In this document: positions 17,011 to 24,429 of the stretch, piece after piece
Position numbering within the stretch: position 1 is the first letter of the stretch
Layout: each line of letters opens with the position of its first letter
Virus record (IMG/VR): IMGVR_UViG_3300027126_000272
Coordinates: 1-37,690 of that record
DNA: 37,690 bases
Origin: a virus
Strand: one strand, 5' to 3'
Program-made: the position numbers and the translations under genes
Notes under the pieces: model-generated
Seen by the model: only the letters and a program-made list of their open reading frames with translations
Told to the model about the DNA's origin: nothing
Databases searched by the model: none

Positions 17011-18252
17011 TCACCATAAAATCGGTATTTTTATTGTCTCTGATTGCGTTATATTTCTAAACACGGGTGAACTATATGCAACATATAATATCTTACCCGA
17101 ATATATTTTCACATCGCTTTTTGTAATTCCACCAGAAACTATGTCTAATTGGTTGAACCCATCATATATCTTATGGTTTTCAGTTAAGATTGGTGAGGTG
17201 ATATTACACAAATAAAGTTTATTATTTGAAATGTCATTATATGCCACATTTGCAGTTCCAACTTTTACTGAGTTCAACCATATTTGAACTTCTTGGTCTT
17301 GTGTAAATGTAGCAGTAGATGTTAAAACAACATCAGTTGTTGTTTTTGCCACATTTTCCACATAATTAGAACTACCATCATATTCAAGTGGTTCACGCAC
17401 AATGAATATTTTTCTAAACTCGTTGTTTGTTAAAAAATAGCCTGTTTCATCATATTCCAAGTTTACGGAAATCATGACATAATTAGCCAACAATTCATCC
17501 GCAGGAGAAAAACCGTGACCCCCTATTGGTGATAATATAACTTCGGCTGTCGCATCAATACCATCCCCTGTAATAGTAACTGTTGCGTAATTATAACCAG
17601 TACCATTATTTGTTAGAACTATCGAATTAATGTGGCCTCCAGAATATTGTGCATACGCAGCAGCGCCAACTCCATCTCCCTCGATAGTTATATTAGCATA
17701 ACTATATGATGAACCAATATCTGTAACATCTATACGAGTTAATTCACCGGCAATAGGCGAATTAGCAGCATCTATAATTGGAATAAAATCATTCGTTGCA
17801 AACTTGTTATACAACACGGTTGGTATATTGTACATCCATCTCCACACATAACCGTCTGATGTATTAAGGTTTGACTGTGTTGGTTTGACAGTAGATGCAG
17901 AACCATTATTGTTGGACAAACATTTGAAAACATCATTCGTGTCTGTTAACACATAGAATGCTTTACCATCCATGTTACTCTTATCAGTATATGAATCATA
18001 AATGGTTCCGGTAGTCCAGTCATAACGAGGTGCTACTAAACAGGCATCAATTGTCTTTATTCTCTTCATTGAATATGAATTACGCCATGCATCATTTTGA
18101 GTCAAATCAATATTAGTGATGCTATCAGGTATAGGATCATTATCCCATGCTAAAATACCACCAATACCAAGATAATGGGGGACACTGTTTAATGAATTAA
18201 TGAAGTCTCTAGCAGCGGAAACTTTAGCTAAATTTGTTAAAATACTAGGCAT
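17011..18252 (-). CDS. 8: Baseplate wedge protein, T4 gp8-like (413 aa)
   Basis: Baseplate wedge subunit. The alignment with T4 gp8 can be followed by eye: an N-terminal helix (VSAARDFINSLNS), an early LGIGGILAWDND segment, VAPRYDWTTGTIYDSY (T4: VIPRRDWGDTRYPDPY), AFYVLTDTNDVFKCLSNN, and TSDGYVWRWMYNIP (T4: PGDGYVWEYLFEIP), then FRKIFIVREPLEY (T4: FRQISIITNPLEA). Residues about 178-240 carry two Gly-rich GDGxGA/NNGTGYNYA repeats inserted relative to T4 gp8 (334 aa), and the same repeat type occurs in the neighbouring 1919-residue protein. That shared repeat and adjacency suggest the two proteins are partners in the baseplate. Confidence 0.85.
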   Translation of the reverse strand: MPSILTNLAKVSAARDFINSLNSVPHYLGIGGILAWDNDPIPDSITNIDLTQNDAWRNSYSMKRIKTIDACLVAPRYDWTTGTIYDSYTDKSNMDGKAFYVLTDTNDVFKCLSNNNGSASTVKPTQSNLNTSDGYVWRWMYNIPTVLYNKFATNDFIPIIDAANSPIAGELTRIDVTDIGSSYSYANITIEGDGVGAAAYAQYSGGHINSIVLTNNGTGYNYATVTITGDGIDATAEVILSPIGGHGFSPADELLANYVMISVNLEYDETGYFLTNNEFRKIFIVREPLEYDGSSNYVENVAKTTTDVVLTSTATFTQDQEVQIWLNSVKVGTANVAYNDISNNKLYLCNITSPILTENHKIYDGFNQLDIVSGGITKSDVKIYSGKILYVAYSSPVFRNITQSETIKIPILW

Positions 18253-18270
18253 GTTATGTCTCTTTTTTTA

Positions 18271-18278
18271 TATTTATG
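18271..18278 (-). promoter_or_regulatory. Possible variant late promoter CATAAATA
   Basis: One mismatch to the late consensus on the minus strand, only 18 bases before the gp8-like ATG, which would leave a very short leader. Weak candidate. Confidence 0.25.
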
Positions 18279-18304
18279 TTCTATTATTTTAGGATTAACA
18301 TTCT

Positions 18305-19555
18305 TTATTCAAACTCATCATTTAACCATGAAATAAACAAATCTCTCATACGTTTACTAGGGATATAAACTGTAATTGGTTCACCATTTCTAATACGTGA
18401 TCTAAAAATAAATTGTATCAATTCGGATAATGCATACATTTTCTCATTTATTTGCACATTTTTATAGCACAAGGCTTTCTCAATCATTGGGTTGTGAAAT
18501 AAGTTCAACAAATAAGCAATTGCCCATGTATCACTATAGTCATTAGTTGCTTTGGTGTTATAGGATAACCATGATGCACTATACCTTCCCCCTGATATAA
18601 CACGCATCGCCTGTTTAAAAGTTGTCCATAATCTTTCGTTTTTATTGGCCTTAGTTATATTATTAAAAAAGTTTAATAATCTTTTTCGTAGCTCATTATT
18701 AGAATGTTTTTTAGTGACTAAATCTGCGGCACTAAGGGCGGTAACTTTATCACCAACCTCATTCATTTTACGATCATCAACGATTGTTATTTTATCTTTT
18801 AATTGTGATGGTAAAAGTCCAAACTTTTCAACCGTGTAATCAATGCCATTTGATTTGAGAAAAGCACATAATTGACTTCCTTCAAACATATAAGTTGATA
18901 TGTATATTTCTTTGAAAGATTTTATAATATCAACAGGAAACTCCCATAAAACTATTTTTTCATCAATAATTAATAATTGTCCTAAAGCACATAAGTTTGA
19001 AATTGTATCGAATCTTGTATTTTCAGTATACGCAATCTTTTCATTGTTGAATCTAAGGGTAATACCATCAGCATCAACAGACAGCACATTCGACTTTATT
19101 AGTTGTTTGCACTCGTTAATATCAAGTATATCCGTAGCAGGCTCATATATCGAAACAACTTCATCAAGAAATAACGTATATTCTTTTTCTTGAATAACAT
19201 TTGCTATAGAAGGTGTGAAGTTTGAAAAAAGACTATGTGTGGAAACAATATTGTACCCATTTTCAATTAACGTCATTGCATCTGATAATTTAGTCTCTCC
19301 TTTACTATTCGTAGGGTGTCTGAAACGTTTATTTTTTAATGGATTGGTTTCATCATAATAATACTCATCGTCAGAAACCATTAATGGACGTTTATAGACA
19401 TCGTTTTCATCATAAGATGTGCCAGCAATTCGATGACATTCTGACAATAACGGAGTAACATAGATTATGTTATTTGATGACTCAGCCATCATTTGAATCA
19501 TCTTGTTTGTTTTACCAGAACCACATAATGCACTAAACACTGTCACTTTTGTCAT
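18305..19555 (-). CDS. P-loop helicase-like ATPase (416 aa)
   Basis: Superfamily-2-like NTPase: Walker A CGSGKT at 11-16, an ITxVTPL-like motif (IIYVTPLLSE at 30-39), STHSLF at 105-110, and Walker B LFLDE at 128-132. The C-terminal half (YNTKATNDYSDTWAIAYLLN, then YALSELIQFIFRSRIRNGEP and IPSKRMRDLFISWL) resembles helicase-like replication proteins I associate with mobile elements and phages, though I cannot name the family. It starts with AAAGGA plus ATG, just downstream of a good sigma70-type promoter (19580-19608), and reads away from the repeat-rich intergenic region. This suggests an early gene, possibly a replication initiator or origin helicase acting at that region. Confidence 0.82.
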   Translation of the reverse strand: MTKVTVFSALCGSGKTNKMIQMMAESSNNIIYVTPLLSECHRIAGTSYDENDVYKRPLMVSDDEYYYDETNPLKNKRFRHPTNSKGETKLSDAMTLIENGYNIVSTHSLFSNFTPSIANVIQEKEYTLFLDEVVSIYEPATDILDINECKQLIKSNVLSVDADGITLRFNNEKIAYTENTRFDTISNLCALGQLLIIDEKIVLWEFPVDIIKSFKEIYISTYMFEGSQLCAFLKSNGIDYTVEKFGLLPSQLKDKITIVDDRKMNEVGDKVTALSAADLVTKKHSNNELRKRLLNFFNNITKANKNERLWTTFKQAMRVISGGRYSASWLSYNTKATNDYSDTWAIAYLLNLFHNPMIEKALCYKNVQINEKMYALSELIQFIFRSRIRNGEPITVYIPSKRMRDLFISWLNDEFE

Positions 19556-19579
19556 AATTAATCCTTTAGAAAGGTGATA

Positions 19580-19608
19580 ATTCTACCACATTTTTTACCA
19601 AATTTCAA
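19580..19608 (-). promoter_or_regulatory. Sigma70 promoter, TTGAAA-17-TAGAAT with extended -10
   Basis: On the minus strand, TTGAAA (19603-19608), a 17-base spacer ending in TGG, and TAGAAT (19580-19585). Each hexamer has one mismatch, and the TG one base before the -10 gives an extended -10 element. It drives the helicase-like gene with a leader of about 20 bases. Confidence 0.7.
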
Positions 19609-19795
19609 CAAAAAATACCCCCTAGATTTGCGCAACTACTAACACTTCTTTTACTATTTTTATTTTATATTTCTTATTAAAGAAAGATGGTGTAAACACA
19701 TGTTTTTAAAGAAGAAAAATTCAGGTCTAAGCATAGGGTCTGCTTAAATCCAAAAATGTAGTAAAAAATGAAGAAAAATTATAGTGTCAAAGACA

Positions 19796-20094
19796 CATAC
19801 TTGAGCGTAGCGAAAGTATCAGTTATAACGAACATAGTGAGTGAGGAAAAATAATTTAAAAATGTAAAATACCAGTATTAAAATTTTAATCATGGTATAA
19901 AAATCTCTACATCATATTTTCCTCATTCGCTACGCTCATTACAAATTTTATATTTGGTTCTATTCCTCATTCCATTCGTCATAGAACGTTCACTTCGTTC
20001 ATATTTTATATTGGTCAATTCAAATATCATATTTCCTCATTCGCTACGCTCACTATAAAATATAAAACTGATACTTTCGCTACGCTCAAGTATG
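19796..20094. repeat. Perfect 29-base inverted repeat, arms 241 bases apart
   Basis: Arms at 19796-19824 and 20066-20094 are exact reverse complements over 29 bases. The core of each arm is TGAGCGTAGCGAA or its complement, which also occurs at 19926-19938 and 20040-20052, so the left arm can pair with any of three partners. Outside the arms the match stops abruptly. Confidence 0.9.
19911..20052 (+). repeat. Direct repeat pair containing TTCGCTACGCTCA
   Basis: Copies at 19911-19938 (28 bases) and 20026-20052 (27 bases) are identical except for one T in a T-run. Both end in TTCGCTACGCTCA. Spacing between copies is 115 bases, filled with degenerate relatives such as CATTCGTCAT and CACTTCGTTCAT. 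Confidence 0.85.
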
Positions 20095-20315
20095 CCTAAC
20101 GACCATTTTTTAATCAAACAATCTTTTTCTTTTCATTTAAAAGAAAAGAGTCTATCAAACCAATTAAACACATTCATAGAACGCTCTATAAAGCGTTTTA
20201 AGACGCTTAAACAAAAATTAAGTACCTTCGTATTAAAATGCCATCAATACCTCCTTAAACGAGCTTATAGAAGGTTTTAGGGCTATTTGTTAAATGGTGA
20301 CAACTAAACTTTTAC

Positions 20316-20344
20316 TTGACAAATCAAAATTCTGTATATAAAAT
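20316..20344 (+). promoter_or_regulatory. Sigma70 promoter, TTGACA-17-TAAAAT
   Basis: TTGACA at 20316-20321 and TAAAAT at 20339-20344 with a 17-base spacer, one mismatch in total. It points toward the RlpA-like gene, leaving a leader of about 180 bases. Confidence 0.65.
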
Positions 20345-20428
20345 ATGCAACGTCAAAAAAGATAGTTGTTAAACTGGGTTTTTGAACACAAATTTTTACA
20401 TGTTATGGGAGTAAAGAGTTCAAAATTT

Positions 20429-20437
20429 TGATATAAT
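20429..20437 (+). promoter_or_regulatory. Extended -10 promoter TGATATAAT
   Basis: TG plus one base plus a perfect TATAAT (20432-20437). No convincing -35. It would start transcription near 20444 with a 90-base leader before the RlpA-like gene. Confidence 0.5.
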
Positions 20438-20534
20438 TGTGTGGTTATGAGACGCACTTCTGATGGGGACATTGTTGTATCTGACTGATCTATATTTTTA
20501 ATCCGTCCCTGTCCATTAGAGAGGTAAAATTTAA

Positions 20535-21026
20535 ATGTCTAATATAGTAAAATCATTGTTGGTTGCCATTGTATTCATGGCTCCAATCGCCGCCGAGGCA
20601 GGTAACACCAAGAAAACCGATCATTCGCATGAAAGCGTGGTGAAGACTGAAAAGAAGAAGAAGGGAAAGAAGAACGCCAAAAGTAAGGACACGATTTTGG
20701 TAAAGTCCACACACTCAAGAATTGAAATTGGTAAAGCATCTTGGTATGGGAAGAAGTTTATAGGTAGGAAAACTGCGAGTGGAGAGCGTCTAAACGGAAT
20801 TACAATGACTGCTGCTCATAAGAAACTACCATTGGGTACGATTGTAAAAGTAATAAACACGGAAAACAACCAAAGTGTTGTTGTTAAGATCAATGACCGT
20901 GGCCCTTATGTTGGTAAACGAATACTTGATTTATCACCGGCTGCTGCTAAACGAATCGGAATGATTGATGCAGGGGTTGCAAATGTTAGTATGGTTGTAA
21001 TATCAGAGCCTAAAAAGATGTATTAA
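20535..21026 (+). CDS. RlpA-like double-psi beta-barrel protein with signal peptide (163 aa)
   Basis: A cleavable-looking signal peptide (MSNIVKSLLVAIVFMAPIAAEAG) is followed by a Lys-rich linker and an RlpA domain from about residue 64: GKASWYGKKFIGRKTASGE, TMTAAHKKLPLGTIVKV, VVVKINDRGPYVGKRILDLS. The three residues matching the active site of Pseudomonas RlpA (a lytic transglycosylase for naked glycan strands) are present as E84, H95 and D121. It lacks a lipobox Cys and a SPOR domain, so it would be a soluble periplasmic wall enzyme. The ATG has a GAGAGG site. A terminator follows immediately, so it is a single-gene transcript. It may aid lysis or remodel the wall during infection. Confidence 0.9.
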   Translation: MSNIVKSLLVAIVFMAPIAAEAGNTKKTDHSHESVVKTEKKKKGKKNAKSKDTILVKSTHSRIEIGKASWYGKKFIGRKTASGERLNGITMTAAHKKLPLGTIVKVINTENNQSVVVKINDRGPYVGKRILDLSPAAAKRIGMIDAGVANVSMVVISEPKKMY

Positions 21027-21049
21027 AAAAGCCCTTTAAGGGCTTTTTT
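21025..21049. terminator. Intrinsic terminator, symmetric
   Basis: GCCCTT/AAGGGC stem flanked by A6 and T6, starting at the stop codon of the RlpA-like gene. It would work in both directions. Confidence 0.9.
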
Positions 21050-21102
21050 CATTTATTGCGTACAAAATATGTTTAAATAACATTCATGTTTGGAGGTATA
21101 TT

Positions 21103-22113
21103 ATGCCCGGTGCGGTTAGATTAGGTGATATGGGCAGTGGTCATGGATGTTTCCCGCCACATAATGTTATTGTTGGTAATCCAAAGGTATTAATTGAAGG
21201 AATGCCCGCTAGTTGTATAGGCGATTTATTAACAACACATTGTTGTGGCCCTGTGTGTCATCCGGGTGCTATTGCATCAGGTTCTGAAAAAGTATTAGTT
21301 GGTGGAAGACCTTTGGCTAAAATAGGGGATTTTGTTAATTGTGGATCAATTTTGATAACTGGCTCTACCAAAGTAAGGGTCGGTGAAGCGATTCCGATAT
21401 CTATCATGCCAACTTCTGTAGTTTCATCAACAGGTGAAGTAATATCATTGCCGCCACAATATAGCAGCGAAGCGGTAGGCCCAATAATACAATCTACGGG
21501 TAAGTATGTTGTGTTTGACGAACCTGACAACATAGAATATACACCACAAACTTTAGCTGATGACACAACGGAAGCGTCAACAAGTAAACCAGAAAGGGAT
21601 GTTAAGTCAATGAATACTGAACCAACGCCATTATTATCAGATTGTGCAAATATACAAAAGATAGATTACAATTTAAAACTCTCAACCCATTTTACATTGG
21701 GCGATTTAAGTACAAAATGCTTGTTCAAACATGAAATACAGGCACAGGCAGGATTTACGGTAGCACAGATTATATGTAATTTACAAGGTCTTGCTCAAAA
21801 TGTTCTTGAAAAGATATGGGAAAAGTATCCAAACTTTAGAGTAAATTCTGGATTTAGATCATTTACTGTTGGTAAAAGTCAACATGAAAAGGGGCAAGCT
21901 TGTGATATTCAGTGGCCCGGTATAACAAATGCTGAATACAAAGTTAGGGCACAATGGATGCGTGATAATTTGGTGTTTGACCAATTGTTATTTGAACATG
22001 GCAACATGATTTGGATACATGTTAGTTTTAATAGAAATAATCCTTCACAAAGAAAAGATGTTAGAACTATGTATAAAGGTAAGTTTGAACCGGGTATAGT
22101 TCTTTATTATTAA
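21103..22113 (+). CDS. PAAR-domain tail tip fused to an M15-type peptidase (336 aa)
   Basis: Residues 1-95 are a PAAR domain (MPGAVRLGDMGSGHG, CIGDLLTTHCCGPVCHPGAI, GRPLAKIGDFVNCGSILITGS), the zinc-stabilised cone that caps tail spikes, like T4 gp5.4. A disordered linker covers about 100-180. Residues 190-336 match zinc peptidases of the M15 family (FRVNSGFRS, SQHEKGQACDIQW, MIWIHVSF) with ligands H261, D268 and H306, which in phages cut peptidoglycan cross-links. The protein would thus be a membrane-piercing tip that carries its own wall-cleaving domain. A GGAGG site precedes the ATG. It sits on the plus strand away from the other tail genes and no late octamer is visible upstream. Confidence 0.88.
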   Translation: MPGAVRLGDMGSGHGCFPPHNVIVGNPKVLIEGMPASCIGDLLTTHCCGPVCHPGAIASGSEKVLVGGRPLAKIGDFVNCGSILITGSTKVRVGEAIPISIMPTSVVSSTGEVISLPPQYSSEAVGPIIQSTGKYVVFDEPDNIEYTPQTLADDTTEASTSKPERDVKSMNTEPTPLLSDCANIQKIDYNLKLSTHFTLGDLSTKCLFKHEIQAQAGFTVAQIICNLQGLAQNVLEKIWEKYPNFRVNSGFRSFTVGKSQHEKGQACDIQWPGITNAEYKVRAQWMRDNLVFDQLLFEHGNMIWIHVSFNRNNPSQRKDVRTMYKGKFEPGIVLYY

Positions 22114-22126
22114 TGAATGGTGTAGT

Positions 22127-22705
22127 ATGGATAGCATAAAATCGCCAAAGTTGATGAAGGCGGAAATATACAAGAATATTTTTTTACAGAAAGAATTTAA
22201 AAATCCCATGACTAATTCTATAATTAGTCTAAAGCATAAATTGTCTTTGAAATTTCAAAATACGCATTCTGAAAAAATGAAAGAGAGTATTAAAGTATTG
22301 TTTGAATTGTTGGATTATTTTAAATCATACACAGATGACATCTCTGGTGCGAATATGAAATCAAAGAAAACAATTTTTGAAATATATGATATAATTCAAA
22401 AACATTCAAAAATGTGTAATAATGATACAGAAAACTTATACAAACTTTGTTTAAGTTCGGTGTTGGATTCAGATGACTTATTAGAATTGTTTGAAAAACT
22501 GGAAGAATCTATATCCCAAGGCGTATCGGATGAGATAGTGATGTTTAATATTAATTCAGTGATAAAACATATAAATTCTCATATCCAAGCTGATAAATTA
22601 GCATATGCAAACCTAAAACAAGAAACATTATTATATTCAATAAATGAATCTTTGCGTAATGTTGTTTGCAAAACAAAAGATAATATGGAAATGTATGTTA
22701 ATTAA
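22127..22705 (+). CDS. Hypothetical helical protein (192 aa)
   Basis: Unknown. The sequence is almost entirely predicted helix, Lys/Glu/Ile/Asn-rich, without membrane segments or catalytic motifs. Three Cys are scattered with no obvious zinc pattern. It begins 13 bases after the PAAR-peptidase gene with a poor ribosome site, so translation may be coupled. A chaperone or inhibitor for the upstream peptidase is possible by position only. Confidence 0.65.
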   Translation: MDSIKSPKLMKAEIYKNIFLQKEFKNPMTNSIISLKHKLSLKFQNTHSEKMKESIKVLFELLDYFKSYTDDISGANMKSKKTIFEIYDIIQKHSKMCNNDTENLYKLCLSSVLDSDDLLELFEKLEESISQGVSDEIVMFNINSVIKHINSHIQADKLAYANLKQETLLYSINESLRNVVCKTKDNMEMYVN

Positions 22706-22735
22706 ATACAGATATCATTAATAGAAGGGTTCATT

Positions 22736-23362
22736 ATGAAAAATATGATGACATTGATGGAATTTTTTGATTCCGCTGATTTGCCAAATAAAGATCAAAA
22801 TTTGGGAATAAAGCGTGTCAATATGCCTCAAATAGAAACAAATCAATTTTTGGCTGATGTAGAAAAACATCCAGACATAAATTATACTAAAGATGTAGTT
22901 GATACCGATCAGCTATTACCAACACAATCTCAATTCAATGATGGGAAGGTGAAAGCAATTGTTATGGCACTACGTTCAGGTGCTGAACAGAAACCAATTA
23001 TAGTTACCGAAGACAATTATATTGTTGATGGTCATCATCGTTGGGCAGCACATGACAATATAGGTGCAAAAATACCTGTACTCAAAGTTGGAACCGACAT
23101 TAATTCTCTTTTGGAGTTTTTGAAAGATAAACCATATGTTGTTAGAAAAACAATCAATGAATCGGTTAACATTGATAATATGAAACGTCAACTGATAGAC
23201 ATATTGCGTTTACGTGTTCAAAAATCTTGCCCAATTTCCTCGTTAGGCTACTCGATGATGTTGCAACAAGAAACACAAAAAGTTATAGATATGCCGGATG
23301 ATCAAGTTACCAAGGAATATAATCAAATTTTTGTTAATAACGACGTTTCCCCGGTGAGCTAA
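22736..23362 (+). CDS. ParB/Srx-fold domain protein (208 aa)
   Basis: Residues about 55-125 match the ParB-like N-terminal fold: TDQLLPTQSQFNDGKV, QKPIIVTEDNYIVDGHHRW at 86-103, then KIPVLKVGTD. The DGHHRWAA signature (98-105) is the nucleotide-binding motif shared by ParB, sulfiredoxin and related phage proteins. The C-terminal part is helical and unassigned, with an INE-S site near 143. No helix-turn-helix is evident, so a DNA-modifying, nuclease or regulatory role is more likely than centromere binding. An AAGGG site lies before the ATG, and the next gene starts at the base after its stop. Confidence 0.78.
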   Translation: MKNMMTLMEFFDSADLPNKDQNLGIKRVNMPQIETNQFLADVEKHPDINYTKDVVDTDQLLPTQSQFNDGKVKAIVMALRSGAEQKPIIVTEDNYIVDGHHRWAAHDNIGAKIPVLKVGTDINSLLEFLKDKPYVVRKTINESVNIDNMKRQLIDILRLRVQKSCPISSLGYSMMLQQETQKVIDMPDDQVTKEYNQIFVNNDVSPVS

Positions 23363-23935
23363 ATGAATAGGTTTGAAGACATTCTTGTTGAAGAACATAC
23401 GGTAGTTTATGAAGGGGTTTTGGATGTATTGATGCGTAGATCAATACCAGAACGTGTACTCCATGCAAAGTCTGACAGTGATTTTATGACACTTCACCGT
23501 CATTTTGCCACTAGTGACGACAAAGAAGGATTTGATGATTTACGTGCAAAGACCCCAGATTCAGCCTATCATAAGTTGGCTACTAGTTATAATTACAAAG
23601 ATCGTATGATTGCTGCCCAACATGCGCCACATCCAGTTTTGACAAAGATGGTTGATGATATTAACACAAATGTTAAGGAAAAATTGGCGGCGCATGCCCC
23701 GCAATTTCATGAATATATGGCAAGTGATAATGCTCCATCAGTACGTCACACTGTAGCAAAGCATACCACCCGTCATAATGTGTTGCATAAATTAGCAAGT
23801 GATTTAGACCCTCGTGTTGCAACAACTGCTATTCACCGTGCTCGCTCGGTTTTAAGTGGAAGTTCCTTGGATGATGTTGAAAAAACATACAAACGCTCTC
23901 ATCCAAATGGTTATAACGGTGATATGTTTACTTAA
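23363..23935 (+). CDS. HEAT-like repeat protein with head-targeting-like leader (190 aa)
   Basis: Residues about 60-165 contain iterated short helical units with the HEAT-type pattern (YKDRMIAAQHAPHPVLTKM, NVKEKLAAHAPQFHEYMASD, APSVRHTVAKHTTRHNVLHK, DPRVATTAIHRA), each built around an x-V-R/K-x-x-A/V-A-x-H core. Such solenoids bind proteins or nucleic acids. His is unusually frequent. The leader MNRFEDILVEEH contains LVE-E, similar to other leaders in the window. The ATG follows the previous stop without a gap and uses GGTGAG as ribosome site. Substrate or partner unknown. Confidence 0.72.
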   Translation: MNRFEDILVEEHTVVYEGVLDVLMRRSIPERVLHAKSDSDFMTLHRHFATSDDKEGFDDLRAKTPDSAYHKLATSYNYKDRMIAAQHAPHPVLTKMVDDINTNVKEKLAAHAPQFHEYMASDNAPSVRHTVAKHTTRHNVLHKLASDLDPRVATTAIHRARSVLSGSSLDDVEKTYKRSHPNGYNGDMFT

Positions 23936-23949
23936 TTGATACACATGGG

Positions 23950-23990
23950 TTCACGAAAGATGATATACTCTTATTATCATCTTTCGTGAA
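23950..23990. promoter_or_regulatory. Perfect 16-base inverted repeat, operator or RNA hairpin
   Basis: TTCACGAAAGATGATA (23950-23965) and its exact reverse complement (23975-23990) with a 9-base loop. There is no T-run, so a simple terminator is unlikely. The element overlaps an extended -10 box and ends 6 bases before the ATG at 23997, leaving almost no room for a ribosome site. This suggests a repressor operator or a hairpin that controls translation of the next gene. Confidence 0.65.
23961..23969 (+). promoter_or_regulatory. Extended -10 promoter TGATATACT inside the palindrome
   Basis: TG plus one base plus TATACT (one mismatch). Expected start near 23976, about 20 bases before the ATG at 23997. 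No good -35 (TTGATA at 23936 is 22 bases away). Confidence 0.35.
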
Positions 23991-23996
23991 CAAATC

Positions 23997-24344
23997 ATGA
24001 TTACACACTCTCTTTTTTCAATTCCTTCTGACCAAGATCAACTCATTGTTTCGTCTCATTGTCTAACTCGTTTTATGCAACGTTTTCGTTTACATATGAC
24101 ACTGACAGAAACACAATCAAAGAAAATGCAGATACGCCTTATCAAGAAACTTGTCATGAGTGGATATGTACAACGCAAGTATGAGTTCTGCCCATTCTAT
24201 GTCAATAAACAATCAACAAAGCATAAACATGGTGATGCTTCTTACGTGAAAACGAAAAGCGGTATTTTTATTTTAAAGCCGAGTGCAGAAGACCCATCTA
24301 AAATTATGATTTTGACGGTTGTTAGACATATGGGGGAGATATAA
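23997..24344 (+). CDS. Hypothetical basic protein, possibly RelE/DUF4258-like (115 aa)
   Basis: Small, basic protein. The element VSSHCLTRFMQRF at about 18-30 followed by a predicted beta strand-rich C-terminal part (GYVQRKYEFCPFYV, IFILKPSAE, KIMILTVVRHM) recalls the short SxHxxxRxxqR pattern of DUF4258/RelE-fold proteins, a group with RNase toxins and phage relatives. I cannot confirm this by eye. It is preceded by a long palindrome that may control it and followed by a separate promoter for the next gene, so it is its own transcription unit. The ATG lacks a clear ribosome site. Confidence 0.65.
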   Translation: MITHSLFSIPSDQDQLIVSSHCLTRFMQRFRLHMTLTETQSKKMQIRLIKKLVMSGYVQRKYEFCPFYVNKQSTKHKHGDASYVKTKSGIFILKPSAEDPSKIMILTVVRHMGEI

Positions 24345-24365
24345 CAGAAAGTGTACAAAATGGGG

Positions 24366-24394
24366 TTGCATATTTCATGTTATTTTGTTATAAT
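24366..24394 (+). promoter_or_regulatory. Sigma70 promoter, TTGCAT-17-TATAAT
   Basis: TTGCAT at 24366-24371, a 17-base spacer and a perfect TATAAT at 24389-24394. It drives the metallophosphoesterase gene with a leader of about 30 bases. Confidence 0.78.
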
Positions 24395-24429
24395 CCTTGC
24401 AAAATTAAAAGAGAACAAGAGATAAGAAA

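Larger units (their letters stand above)
19556..20534. other. Divergent intergenic region, candidate replication origin or structured RNA
   Basis: Nearly 1 kb between divergently transcribed genes in an otherwise dense genome. It is AT-rich and holds a long inverted repeat, a 27/28-base direct repeat, four copies of TTCGCTACGCTCA, several small hairpins (for example the TTCTAT/ATAGAA and GAACG/CGTTC pairs around 19958-20000, TCTTTTC/GAAAAGA at 20128-20149 and AAGCGT/ACGCTT near 20192-20209), and promoters facing outward at both ends. The last 90 bases before 20535 can form a GGGAC/GTCCC leader stem. A 62-codon basic frame at 20092-20280 has no ribosome site and is probably not a gene. Overall this looks like a replication origin or regulatory hub; a structured non-coding RNA is the alternative. 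Confidence 0.55.

Noticed and set aside
19796-20094. CRISPR array or transposon ends
   Set aside because: Repeats are too few and irregularly spaced for CRISPR, and there is no transposase or target-site duplication around the inverted repeat.
20092-20280. 62-codon basic open frame in the intergenic region
   Set aside because: No ribosome site, start codon lies inside the 29-base inverted repeat, and the content is dominated by hairpin-forming AT-rich sequence. Not called as a gene.
21103-22113. Type VI secretion effector reading of the PAAR protein
   Set aside because: PAAR-enzyme fusions also occur in secretion systems, but the surrounding genes are all phage genes, so a virion tail tip is the simpler reading.
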